Source: Altererythrobacter sp. (GTDB lineage: Bacteria > Pseudomonadota > Alphaproteobacteria > Sphingomonadales > Sphingomonadaceae). From it: a DNA stretch of 6,970 bases. Made by a program: the position numbers and the translations under genes. Shown one piece after another: positions 1-6,040 of this stretch (positions are counted from its first letter, which is position 1; every line of letters begins with the position of its first letter). Below the pieces are notes generated by a model. That model did no database searches. It was not told the origin of the DNA and was given only the letters and a program-made list of their open reading frames with translations. Location: contig JALZVZ010000205.1 of assembly GCA_023299945.1 (NCBI GenBank), positions 1 to 6,970 of the forward strand, read 5' to 3'.

Positions 1-704
1 GTTAGGCCGCTGCCGCAAGTGGCGGTGACAGGTTTCTCGGCTGTAATGCCAGCGGCTTCCAATGCGGCGCTTAGGTCTGCGTGCGCTTTATATGTACCAT
101 CAGCATCAAACAGCTTTGGGAAAGGCAAGTTGCACGAATTTGGAATGTGCCCGCCGTCCTCGACTTCACCAGCAAATCGGGCTGCATCTCTTGCGTCCAA
201 TACATACGCTTCGCCGCTGTCTAAATTGGCGAGCATTTCGGCCTTGTAGCGAATGCGAGTGGGCGTTGTCAGCGTCATCGGTTCGCTTGCAATCGGCGCT
301 GGCATGCCGCTTTCCACCGCGCGCCCTTCGCTGCGCCATTTGGCAATTCCGCCGTCCAATATCGCGACGTTTTCAATCCCATGGGCATTCAGCAGGAACC
401 AAGTGCGCGCTGCGGTTTTGACCATGCTGTCATCATAAATGACAATACGAGAGCTTTCCGTCACGCCGCATGCCGCCAATGCCTGCGTCAATTGCTCTGG
501 CCGGGGATGGGCGGCTGGCACATCAGAGGTTTTATCGGTCAGCTGCGTCAAATCGAAAAAGCGCGCACCGGGAATATGGCTTTCGGCAAATTCGGCTGCG
601 GCATCGCGCGCCGCGGCAGGCAAATGCAGGCTGGCGTCGAGGATTACCAGATCGGGGGAACCGAGCTTGCTGGCGAGCCATGATGATGAGACTAAACTAT
701 CCAT
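1..704 (-). CDS. sseA: 3-mercaptopyruvate sulfurtransferase (two-domain rhodanese), C-terminus cut by window edge
   Basis: The product should transfer sulfur from 3-mercaptopyruvate to a thiol acceptor or cyanide in the cytoplasm. The 234 visible residues hold an N-terminal, non-catalytic rhodanese domain (HIPGARFFDL at 43-52, IVIYDD at 87-92, AARTWFLL and VAILDGGIAKW at 98-123) and most of the catalytic domain (VLDARDAARF at 168-177, GHIPNSCNLPF at 185-195). The active-site loop CGSGL starts at Cys230 and the sequence ends at the window edge. CGSG rather than CRKG favours mercaptopyruvate over thiosulfate as donor. About 45-50 C-terminal residues should lie outside. The ATG at 704 was chosen; a TTG nine bases upstream (713) is possible, and neither has a strong ribosome site. 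The loop between ARF and GHIPN is about six residues shorter than in the mammalian and E. coli enzymes as I recall them, so one substrate-binding Arg seems absent. It follows the upstream gene by 47 bases on the same strand, so co-transcription is possible. Confidence 0.9.
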   Translation of the reverse strand, partial: MDSLVSSSWLASKLGSPDLVILDASLHLPAAARDAAAEFAESHIPGARFFDLTQLTDKTSDVPAAHPRPEQLTQALAACGVTESSRIVIYDDSMVKTAARTWFLLNAHGIENVAILDGGIAKWRSEGRAVESGMPAPIASEPMTLTTPTRIRYKAEMLANLDSGEAYVLDARDAARFAGEVEDGGHIPNSCNLPFPKLFDADGTYKAHADLSAALEAAGITAEKPVTATCGSGL

Positions 705-751
705 GTCGTCCAAGGTAACGCGCCGCCTGGCCCGCGTCGAGGGGGCTTACA

Positions 752-1993
752 TTATGTCGGATTATCAATGCGGCGCGCGCGCGCATTTTCATAGCTGCCC
801 GGGATCCCGTCCAGCGGCACGGGATGCAATTTGGTACTGGCGGTCAGCGAGGGATCAGCGGCGATACCGACCACAAAGGTATGAAATTCCGGCTCTGCAT
901 CCTTTGTATCCATGCGCACACGCACCAGCGGCACAAACATTGGCTTATTGCCATGTTTGAACGCGGCCAGTTGTTGAACGGGCAGTGTGATCGTGGAGGG
1001 GAAGGATTGCGTTTTGTGCGGCCCGATGCGGCCCGCCTCGCCAATTTCTGGCAGGAAAGCGGTGGCGGTGGCAACTTGCGCTTCTACCGGCAGGCCGCGA
1101 TTGGCGCTGACCAGATCGGCGGCAATGGTTACACCGCGTGCGGCCTTGTCTGAGCGATTGGCAAGCGTCACGCGGCATTTCAACGTTATCATCATCATTG
1201 AGCGGGAAAGCTGCTCAATTTCTAACTTCAGTTTGAGATCGGCAGGCGCGCCAGCGATGGCCGCCGTTTCTGGTGCGAGCTCTTCAGGCTCTGCGATAGC
1301 GGTTTTTGCAGGCGCGGCCATCACTTCAGCCGGGGCGACATCTGCTTTGCGCCGCCACCATGCAAGGCCAAGGAGCAATGCCAAGAGCGCCGCTGCGGCC
1401 CCGAGAGCCCAAATCAGCCAATCAGGCATTGCGCTGGCAGTGGCGGTTTGCGTTGCATCAGTAATTGGAGCGGTCTGCGCAGCTGTCTGGCTTTCCGGTG
1501 CAATTGTAGTGGGCGCTGCCTCTGGTGCGGAAGGATCAACAACCGGCGTATTATTTGGCTGCGCAGCTTCTTCTTCCAGCGGAGCAAGTGTGCGCGCCGG
1601 CAAAGGTTGCGGCGTGCGGCGCGCTGTTGGAGCGGCCGGTGTAGGGCGAGAAGTGGGCCGCGTTTGCTGCACCACTGGCTGCGATGTTGATTGCGGCGAC
1701 GGGGCCCGAGCCGGCGAGCCTGTCGGTGTGGGCGTGGGTGTTAGAACCGAAGGCAAAGTCGCGGTAGGAGCGGGAGCAGGAGTTGGCGCCGCGTCAGGAG
1801 CTGCGCGTGTTGGAGTTGCTCGGGGTCCAACCGGAATAATCCCGCTATCATCTGCTGGCCCCTCTACAGTCGGCGTGTTTGTCGGCGTAGGCGCTGGCGG
1901 CAGTTGAAAGTCATTTGCCGATTGCGCCATTGCAGGTGCACTCAAAAGCGCTGCGATAATGGCTATAGAGGATGATGAAGCGCGCATATTCAT
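752..1993 (-). CDS. unrecognised signal-peptide membrane protein with Pro/Thr-rich linker
   Basis: I do not recognise this 413-residue protein. It starts with a signal peptide (hydrophobic 8-20, likely cut after Ala-Met-Ala at 23). A low-complexity region rich in Pro, Thr and Ala follows from about 31 to 190, including a TPTPTPTG run near 85-92. A single membrane helix lies at about 192-213 (WLIWALG...LLLGLAWW) and is followed by Arg-Arg-Lys, the positive-inside signal. The C-terminal part, about 250-413, looks folded, with alternating beta-type segments (LKLKLEIEQL, MMITLKCRVTLANRS, HTFVVGIAAD), and would be cytoplasmic if the Pro/Thr tail is periplasmic. The LANRS...ARGVTIAADL and FVPLVRVRMD pattern suggests an immunoglobulin-like beta sandwich, but this is only a guess. 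Two ATGs, at 1993 and 1987, are possible starts; no good Shine-Dalgarno is visible for either. It is divergent from queF and may form an operon with the sulfurtransferase gene downstream. No enzymatic motif is seen. Confidence 0.8.
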   Translation of the reverse strand: MNMRASSSSIAIIAALLSAPAMAQSANDFQLPPAPTPTNTPTVEGPADDSGIIPVGPRATPTRAAPDAAPTPAPAPTATLPSVLTPTPTPTGSPARAPSPQSTSQPVVQQTRPTSRPTPAAPTARRTPQPLPARTLAPLEEEAAQPNNTPVVDPSAPEAAPTTIAPESQTAAQTAPITDATQTATASAMPDWLIWALGAAAALLALLLGLAWWRRKADVAPAEVMAAPAKTAIAEPEELAPETAAIAGAPADLKLKLEIEQLSRSMMMITLKCRVTLANRSDKAARGVTIAADLVSANRGLPVEAQVATATAFLPEIGEAGRIGPHKTQSFPSTITLPVQQLAAFKHGNKPMFVPLVRVRMDTKDAEPEFHTFVVGIAADPSLTASTKLHPVPLDGIPGSYENARARRIDNPT

Positions 1994-2072
1994 ATGAGTG
2001 TGTCTGTGAAAATGAGTGTTTTAAGCCGGTTAGGATGGCCTGCGTGAATAGGCTCATAATTGCCCGCGTCCA

Positions 2073-2087
2073 GTGCAAGACTTGCAC
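2073..2087. promoter_or_regulatory. perfect palindrome in the divergent spacer upstream of queF, possible operator
   Basis: GTGCAAG-A-CTTGCAC is a perfect inverted repeat with 7-base arms and one central base. It lies in the 123-base spacer between two divergent genes, 29 bases before the queF ATG. Size and symmetry fit a binding site for a dimeric regulator. I cannot name the regulator and see no convincing -35/-10 pair around it. A preQ1 riboswitch was considered and is not apparent. Confidence 0.4.
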
Positions 2088-2116
2088 AAATCCAAACTTC
2101 GCGGCAACAGCGCGGC

Positions 2117-2581
2117 ATGAGTGACACACCTAACGATGCGCCCAAGTTTCTGGGCCAAGACACCCCGCTGCCGGCATCACCCGAAGACGCACAGCTCGAT
2201 TATGTGCCGAACCCGCGCGAAGGCGCGACCTATTTGGTGCGTTTTGCCGCTCCAGAATTCACCTCTTTGTGCCCGGTGACGAACCAACCTGATTTTGCGC
2301 ATTTGGTCATCGATTATGCGCCGGGCAAAACAATCGTCGAATCGAAAAGCTTGAAATTGTTCTTGGGCGCCTTTCGCAATCACAATGGTTTTCACGAGGA
2401 TGTGACGGTAGGGATTGGTCAGCGCCTGTTCGATGAAATGCAGCCCAAATGGCTGCGCATTGGCGGCTATTGGTACCCGCGCGGCGGCATTCCGATTGAT
2501 GTGTTCTGGCAAAGCGGCACTGCTCCAGAGGGGCTATGGGTGCCAGAACAGGGCGTGCAGGGGTATCGCGGGCGCGGGTAA
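2117..2581 (+). CDS. queF: NADPH-dependent 7-cyano-7-deazaguanine (preQ0) reductase, short type
   Basis: QueF reduces the nitrile of preQ0 to the amine preQ1, using NADPH, in queuosine synthesis; preQ1 is then inserted at the wobble position of tRNAs for His, Asp, Asn and Tyr. The 154-residue protein is the short single-domain (B. subtilis-like) form rather than the 280-residue E. coli form. Visible marks are the thioimide-forming Cys52 in [13 protein letters not shown], the proton-relay Asp59, the QueF signature ESKSLKLF at 75-82, and His93-Glu94 in NGFHED, which binds the substrate base. The C-terminal [10 protein letters not shown] is also typical. The ATG at 2117 gives the family length; a TTG at 2060 would add 19 non-conserved residues. 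The ribosome site before the ATG is poor. No other queuosine gene is in the window, so it appears to be a single-gene unit, closed by a hairpin 20 bases after its stop. Confidence 0.96.
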   Translation: MSDTPNDAPKFLGQDTPLPASPEDAQLDYVPNPREGATYLVRFAAPEFTSLCPVTNQPDFAHLVIDYAPGKTIVESKSLKLFLGAFRNHNGFHEDVTVGIGQRLFDEMQPKWLRIGGYWYPRGGIPIDVFWQSGTAPEGLWVPEQGVQGYRGRG

Positions 2582-2600
2582 TGGATTTACTGGCAGTTAG

Positions 2601-2628
2601 GTCTCGGTGCTGAAAGCACCGCAAAGAC
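2601..2628 (+). terminator. hairpin after queF, probable terminator without U-tract
   Basis: The stem CGGTGCT / AGCACCG (2605-2611 and 2615-2621) closes on a GAA loop. It is extended by GTCT / AGAC (2601-2604 and 2625-2628) across a three-base bulge. It begins 20 bases after the queF stop. The following bases are not T-rich, so it may act as a weak or Rho-assisted terminator or as a 3' end stabiliser rather than a classical intrinsic terminator. Confidence 0.45.
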
Positions 2629-2639
2629 TCCAAAGGTTT

Positions 2640-2699
2640 GGGCGCCAGCCCGAGCTTATGCGAGGATAGCCGAGGCTGCGGACGAAGCCGCTGGCGCTT
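2640..2699. repeat. structured inverted-repeat element between queF and tRNA-Thr, possible dispersed repeat
   Basis: An 8-base inverted repeat, GCGCCAGC (2642-2649) and GCTGGCGC (2690-2697), extended by two possible G-U pairs, encloses 40 bases. Inside are two smaller hairpins: GCTTAT/ATAGC (2654-2659 with 2666-2670, one bulged base) and GGCT/AGCC (2674-2677 with 2686-2689). Together they could form a three-way junction. The position beside a tRNA gene, in non-coding DNA, resembles the REP-like elements found in many genomes. I have an uncertain memory of similar sequence in related genomes; copy number cannot be judged from one window. Confidence 0.4.
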
Positions 2700-2710
2700 G
2701 AAGTCAGAGC

Positions 2711-2721
2711 AAAAAGAAAAA
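2711..2721 (-). terminator. T-rich tract after tRNA-Thr
   Basis: On the minus strand the sequence TTTTTCTTTTT begins seven bases after the tRNA discriminator base. It is a plausible termination signal for the tRNA transcript, although no separate hairpin stands directly before it. Confidence 0.35.
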
Positions 2722-2727
2722 CAACGG

Positions 2728-2800
2728 TGCCGGCTGCACGATTCGAACGCGCGGCCTGATGATTACAAATCAACTGCTCTACCAACTGAGCTAAGCCGGC
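2728..2800 (-). tRNA. tRNA-Thr, anticodon UGU
   Basis: The minus strand folds as a complete tRNA. The acceptor stem is GCCGGCT/AGCCGGC with discriminator A, the D arm is GCTC-AGTTGGTA-GAGC, the anticodon loop TTTGTAA carries UGU (reads ACA and other ACN codons), and the T arm GCGCG-TTCGAAT-CGTGC has one G-U pair. The anticodon stem GTTGA/TCATC contains one U-U mismatch at 28-42, leaving four of five pairs. The final CCA is not fully encoded; the genome reads CCG after the discriminator, so CCA would be added after transcription. A T-rich stretch (T5-C-T5) follows seven bases beyond the discriminator and may end transcription. The gene lies 27 bases beyond the stop of the protein gene on the same strand, so read-through co-transcription is possible. 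Confidence 0.96.
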
Positions 2801-2827
2801 CAATCCGTTGCTGGGAAGCCCTTTTGT

Positions 2828-3709
2828 TCAAAGCGCGCCAAATGTCCAGCCCTCAGTTTGCGCTAATTGGGGTGTTAGCCCTTTTGGAGCCCATATTTGT
2901 GGGTCATTTGCCACTTTTCTCAGCCAAGCAGCGGTAATTAACGCATCAGAAGAATGGTCATCAATCGCGCCTTTTCCAGTGACTGGCGGCGAATCGAGAT
3001 TGGCGAGCGCCGCGTTCAGTTCGTCAAAATCGCGAATTTTGCTCCGGGATGCGCTGCGTCCGGCGTCGATCGCTGCCAATGTTGTATAAATTTCGCAGAT
3101 GACGCTGCCCCGCGCGGGCAGGGGGTCGATTGGCCAAACTGACGCAGTGCTGCCCAATTGGTGCAGCATCCGCATTCCGGTGAGCGAGCTTTTCCCGACT
3201 TGTGCTGCGCCCACTAAATTGAAGTTGGAAGTTGGCTTGCAGCCTATGCTTGCTTGTGCGCCCTCTGTGACACGAAAACGCCCGCTGCCGTGTGTCGCTC
3301 CGTCGCAGCGAAACAAATGACCTTCGCGCCCGCCATCACGCCGGTAAAAAGGCGCAATGTCTGGATGATCGATGAAACAGCTTGCTTCTAGGTTTGGATC
3401 ATCGGCGCAGATCGCATCAATCTTCGCCCAAAGGTCGCGGGCAGTGGCGGGGCTTTCACTCCAACCGGGGAAGAACGCGCCGCAATCAGCAAAGGGCAAG
3501 GAAATGCCCAAATCCATTCCCACCAGTGTGTCAGCGGGCAGAGAATCGCGCAGTATCGCCAGCACTTCATTGCGGCCCCATCCGCCCTTATTCTCGACCA
3601 ATACCGGCGGGCCACCTGCTGCATCAGCCAATGCCAATGCGATGCCTTTTTGCCTTTTGCCCTTTGCACCCGACCAATCCAGCCCTAGAAAATGGCTGAA
3701 GCGGCTCAA
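2828..3709 (-). CDS. predicted RNase H-fold protein, DUF429-like, coupled to rarA
   Basis: This 293-residue protein has no name that I know. Four motifs are spaced as in DUF429 proteins (COG2410-type predicted nucleases of the RNase H fold): GLDWSGAK at 9-16 with Asp11 on the first strand, VGMDLGISLPF at 63-73 with Asp66, CEIYTTLA at 205-212 with Glu206, and DDHSSDALITAAWLR at 250-264 with Asp250/Asp251 and Asp255. Together these acidic residues could form a two-metal active site. Nuclease activity is inferred from the fold and not proven for the family. The segment FYRRDGGREGHLFR (121-134) is basic and distinctive. The start is taken as the TTG at 3709, whose last two bases belong to the rarA stop (TTGA), with a GGTGG site about nine bases before it. 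A more upstream TTG (3751) would add 14 residues that look like out-of-frame rarA sequence. No ATG lies before the DWSGAK motif. The overlap points to translational coupling with rarA. Confidence 0.7.
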   Translation of the reverse strand: MSRFSHFLGLDWSGAKGKRQKGIALALADAAGGPPVLVENKGGWGRNEVLAILRDSLPADTLVGMDLGISLPFADCGAFFPGWSESPATARDLWAKIDAICADDPNLEASCFIDHPDIAPFYRRDGGREGHLFRCDGATHGSGRFRVTEGAQASIGCKPTSNFNLVGAAQVGKSSLTGMRMLHQLGSTASVWPIDPLPARGSVICEIYTTLAAIDAGRSASRSKIRDFDELNAALANLDSPPVTGKGAIDDHSSDALITAAWLRKVANDPQIWAPKGLTPQLAQTEGWTFGAL

Positions 3710-5046
3710 GCGCCGCCACCATCGAACCGCTCCGCGCGCAATTTGTCCCAATATGCCAGCCGCTCGCGCACTTTGCGTTCAAAGCCGCGCTCTACGGGTT
3801 CGTAAAACACCTGCGGCTCCATCTCTTCAGGCCAGTAATTGTCGCCGGAAAAGCCGTCCTCTGCCTCGTGATCATAGGCGTAATTCTTGCCGTAACCGAT
3901 ATCCTTCATCAGCTTTGTCGGCGCGTTGAGGATATTTTGCGGAGGCGACAGGCTGCCGGTTTGTCTCGCCGCTGCAAAGGACGCCTTTTGCGCTTTATAC
4001 GCGGCATTCGATTTGGGCGCGGTGGCCAAATACAAGCACGCTTGCACAATCGCGACTTCGCCTTCCGGTGAGCCGAGAAACTCATAAGCTTGCTTCGCGG
4101 CCAAACACTGCGTCAGCGCATTGGGATCGGCTAGGCCAATATCTTCGCTGGCAAAACGCACCAGACGCCGCAGCACATAAAGTGGTTCCTCGCCCGCGGT
4201 CAGCATCCGCGCCATATAGTAAACCGCCGCCTGCGGATCGGACCCGCGAAGGCTTTTGTGCAGGGCGGAAATGAGATTGTAATGCCCCTCGCGATCCTTG
4301 TCATATACCGCCACGCGCCGCTGAAGAAACGCGCCCAATTTGGCAGGATCAAGCGGATCGGTAATCTGCGCATTATACAGCGTTTCTGCCTGATTGAGCA
4401 GGAAGCGGCCATCTCCGTCAGCTGATGCAATCAAGGCCTCTCGCGCTGGACTGGTCAGGGGCAGGGGGCCTTGCAAATCCTCGGCACGGGTCAGCATTTG
4501 ACCAAGCGCATCATGGTCGAGCCGGTTCAGTATCAGCACTTGCGCGCGGGAAAGCAGCGCAGCGTTCAGTTCGAAACTGGGGTTTTCGGTTGTCGCGCCC
4601 ACCAGCGTAACCGTGCCGGCCTCAACGAAGGGCAAAAACCCGTCCTGCTGCGCGCGATTGAAACGGTGAATTTCATCCACGAACAGCAGCGTTTTTTGGC
4701 CTGCACCTGCCATTTTATTGGCCTCGGCAAAGGCCTTTTTGAGATCCGCCACACCTGAAAAGACTGCGCTAATTTGGACATAACGCATGCCCACGGCTTC
4801 GGCGAGCAAACGCGCCATGCTGGTTTTGCCCGTGCCCGGCGGCCCCCATAAGATCATACTGGAAAGCTTGCCTGCGGCCACCATCCGGCCAATCGCGCCT
4901 TCTGGCCCGACCAGATGGTCCTGTCCGATTACCGCGTCCAGTGAAGCGGGACGCAGGCGGTCGGCCAGCGGCGCGTCTAGACCAGAGGCACTAAGGGTAT
5001 GCGCGGAATTGCTCGGGGCGGGATCATCGGCAAACAGATCAGACAT
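3706..5046 (-). CDS. rarA: replication-associated recombination protein A (AAA+ ATPase, MgsA/WRNIP1 family)
   Basis: RarA is a tetrameric clamp-loader-like ATPase that acts at stalled replication forks and single-strand gaps, working with RecA and SSB. The 446-residue protein has the full family layout: a conserved entry segment ([22 protein letters not shown], 26-47), Walker A GPPGTGKT at 68-75, Walker [10 protein letters not shown] at 120-128, sensor 1 GATTENPSF at 150-158, an arginine finger in LLSRAQV (Arg167), and sensor 2 [11 protein letters not shown] at 211-221. The C-terminal oligomerisation domain covers about 245-446, with [16 protein letters not shown] and [13 protein letters not shown]. 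The ATG at 5046 (MSDLFADD) fits relatives. A GTG at 5082, preceded by an AGAGGCAG stretch, would add 12 residues (MHIFSSSSKNSP) that do not look conserved. No strong ribosome site precedes the ATG. It is divergent from the padR-like gene and overlaps the downstream RNase H-fold gene by three bases. Confidence 0.96.
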   Translation of the reverse strand: MSDLFADDPAPSNSAHTLSASGLDAPLADRLRPASLDAVIGQDHLVGPEGAIGRMVAAGKLSSMILWGPPGTGKTSMARLLAEAVGMRYVQISAVFSGVADLKKAFAEANKMAGAGQKTLLFVDEIHRFNRAQQDGFLPFVEAGTVTLVGATTENPSFELNAALLSRAQVLILNRLDHDALGQMLTRAEDLQGPLPLTSPAREALIASADGDGRFLLNQAETLYNAQITDPLDPAKLGAFLQRRVAVYDKDREGHYNLISALHKSLRGSDPQAAVYYMARMLTAGEEPLYVLRRLVRFASEDIGLADPNALTQCLAAKQAYEFLGSPEGEVAIVQACLYLATAPKSNAAYKAQKASFAAARQTGSLSPPQNILNAPTKLMKDIGYGKNYAYDHEAEDGFSGDNYWPEEMEPQVFYEPVERGFERKVRERLAYWDKLRAERFDGGGA

Positions 5047-5089
5047 TGGCGAGTTCTTAGAGGAGCTGGAAAAAATGTGCACCTGCCTC

Positions 5090-5117
5090 TTGCAAATGGC
5101 ACTATAAGATATATCTT
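5090..5117 (+). promoter_or_regulatory. candidate promoter of the PadR gene
   Basis: TTGCAA at 5090-5095 and TATCTT at 5112-5117 with a 16-base spacer form a weak -35/-10 pair pointing to the PadR gene. The -10 falls inside the 14-base palindrome, which would suit autorepression. Each box is a partial match only. On the other strand TATAGT (5106-5101) could be a -10 for rarA, but no matching -35 is visible. Confidence 0.3.
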
Positions 5118-5121
5118 AAGA
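5105..5121. promoter_or_regulatory. palindromic operator candidate upstream of the PadR gene
   Basis: TAAGATATATCTTA (5105-5118) is a perfect 14-base palindrome. Its right half also belongs to a second, overlapping palindrome, TCTTAAGA (5114-5121), so the half-site TAAGA occurs three times in alternating orientation. PadR-family dimers usually bind AT-rich inverted repeats in their own promoter, so self-binding is the simplest reading. The site lies 61 bases before the regulator's chosen start and 59 bases before the rarA start, and could affect both divergent genes. Confidence 0.55.
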
Positions 5122-5178
5122 CTATCGTATTGAGGTATGAAGCCTCCTGAATGACAAATATTCACCAAGGAAATGCAG

Positions 5179-5904
5179 ATGCACCCCCATCAAAAACGCA
5201 AACTTAGAAAGCTGGGCGATTCGGTTCGTGGCTCTTTCGCTGAAACACGCCGCAACCTTCGATCAACCATCCGTGGCCAGCGCAGGGGCGGGCCCGGAGG
5301 TTTTTCTGGAGACTCTTCTCGTGGTCGCCGCGGCGCTTCGGACTGGTCCGATTGGGATGACGCCCTGACCGGCAATTTTGGCGGAGGTTTCAGAGGCGGT
5401 GCACGTGGCCGCAGAGGCGGGCCAAATGTAGGCCGCCACCGCCGCTCGCGCATGTTTGGCCAAGGCGAATTGCGTCTTGCGTTGCTCTACCTCATCGCGG
5501 AGCAAACACGCCATGGTTATGAGCTGATTAAAGCAATCGAAGACCTGACCGCTGGCGCATATGCGCCCAGTCCCGGCGCGGTGTACCCCACCCTCAGCCT
5601 GATGGTTGATGAAGCCGTGATCAACGAAGTGCCAACCGATGGCACTCGCAAAAATTTCGCTGTGGCCAAGGAAGGCCAATCTGAATTGAATGTGCGTGCC
5701 GAGGAAGTGGCGGCTCTGCTGGAACGGCTCACGGCGCATGGCGAAGATGCTCGCGGGCCGAGCTCCCCCGATCTATTTCGCGCGATGGGCAATCTTGCCA
5801 ATGTGCTGAAAAACAGGGCGCGTAGCGGCGGATTGGGCAAGGAAGTGATCGATCAAATTGTTGATTTGATTGACGATATGGCGAAGAAGATCGAGCGACT
5901 TTAA
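5179..5904 (+). CDS. PadR-family transcriptional regulator with Arg/Gly-rich N-terminal extension
   Basis: The DNA-binding winged helix of the PadR family spans about 92-170 of the 241 residues: MFGQGELRLALLYLIAEQ, HGYELIKAIEDLTAGAYAP, then the signature SPGAVYPTLSLMVDE (131-145) and the wing VPTDGTRKNFAVAKEG. The last 50 residues (PDLFRAMGNLANVL, then KEVIDQIVDLIDDMAKKIERL) are amphipathic and probably form the dimer helix. Residues 1-91 look disordered and basic, with RG and RGG clusters (RGQRRGG, RGRRG, RGGARGRRGG). Many PadR proteins of this branch carry some Gly/Arg/His-rich head, and this is a long example. The ligand is unknown. The second ATG (5179) was chosen because AAGGAA lies at 5167-5172, six bases before it; the same site abuts the first ATG (5173), which would add Met-Gln. 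Autoregulation through the palindrome at 5105 is likely. The membrane protein gene 136 bases downstream on the same strand is a possible target. Confidence 0.9.
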   Translation: MHPHQKRKLRKLGDSVRGSFAETRRNLRSTIRGQRRGGPGGFSGDSSRGRRGASDWSDWDDALTGNFGGGFRGGARGRRGGPNVGRHRRSRMFGQGELRLALLYLIAEQTRHGYELIKAIEDLTAGAYAPSPGAVYPTLSLMVDEAVINEVPTDGTRKNFAVAKEGQSELNVRAEEVAALLERLTAHGEDARGPSSPDLFRAMGNLANVLKNRARSGGLGKEVIDQIVDLIDDMAKKIERL

Positions 5905-6040
5905 CCGCTCAACCCGCCCCATCTTTCCCGCCCAATTCGTATCATAGCCGCCTTGTTTGCAGTTTTTGCATCTAAGGCGTAGCTTTGGCGGATTGGGGCG
6001 TGCTCGGTTGATTACGGCGCGCAGGGAAGAAGGGGAAATC

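Noticed and set aside
773..784. Alternating GC run of 12 bases, possible Z-DNA
   Set aside because: It encodes Ala-Arg-Ala-Arg near the C-terminus of the membrane protein, and runs of this size are common in GC-rich genomes.
987..1907. Long plus-strand open frame (306 codons) opposite the Pro/Thr-rich membrane protein
   Set aside because: Composition is almost only Ala, Gly, Val, Ser and Arg, mirroring the Pro/Thr/Ala codons of the opposite strand; the minus-strand frame has a signal peptide, membrane helix and folded domain.
2060..2116. Upstream TTG start for queF
   Set aside because: The extra 19 residues are not QueF-like and the protein has normal family length from 2117.
2597..2803. 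Open frame of 68 codons on the minus strand, MAGLAQLVEQLICNHQ
   Set aside because: It is a direct translation of the tRNA-Thr gene in one frame; not a protein gene.
2638..2937. Open frame of 99 codons on the plus strand across the tRNA
   Set aside because: Most of it is antisense to tRNA-Thr and to the structured spacer; products of this kind (RLHDSNARPDDYKSTALP) are well-known artefacts of tRNA genes.
5047..5082. GTG start at 5082 for rarA
   Set aside because: It would add 12 residues (MHIFSSSSKNSP) that do not resemble the family start; MSDLFADD at 5046 does.
5075..5107. Ten-codon frame MCTCLLQMAL preceded by AGAGGAG, a possible leader peptide for the PadR gene
   Set aside because: The best candidate promoter for the PadR gene overlaps or follows this frame, so it would not be in the transcript; it has no attenuator-like hairpin behind it and may be chance.
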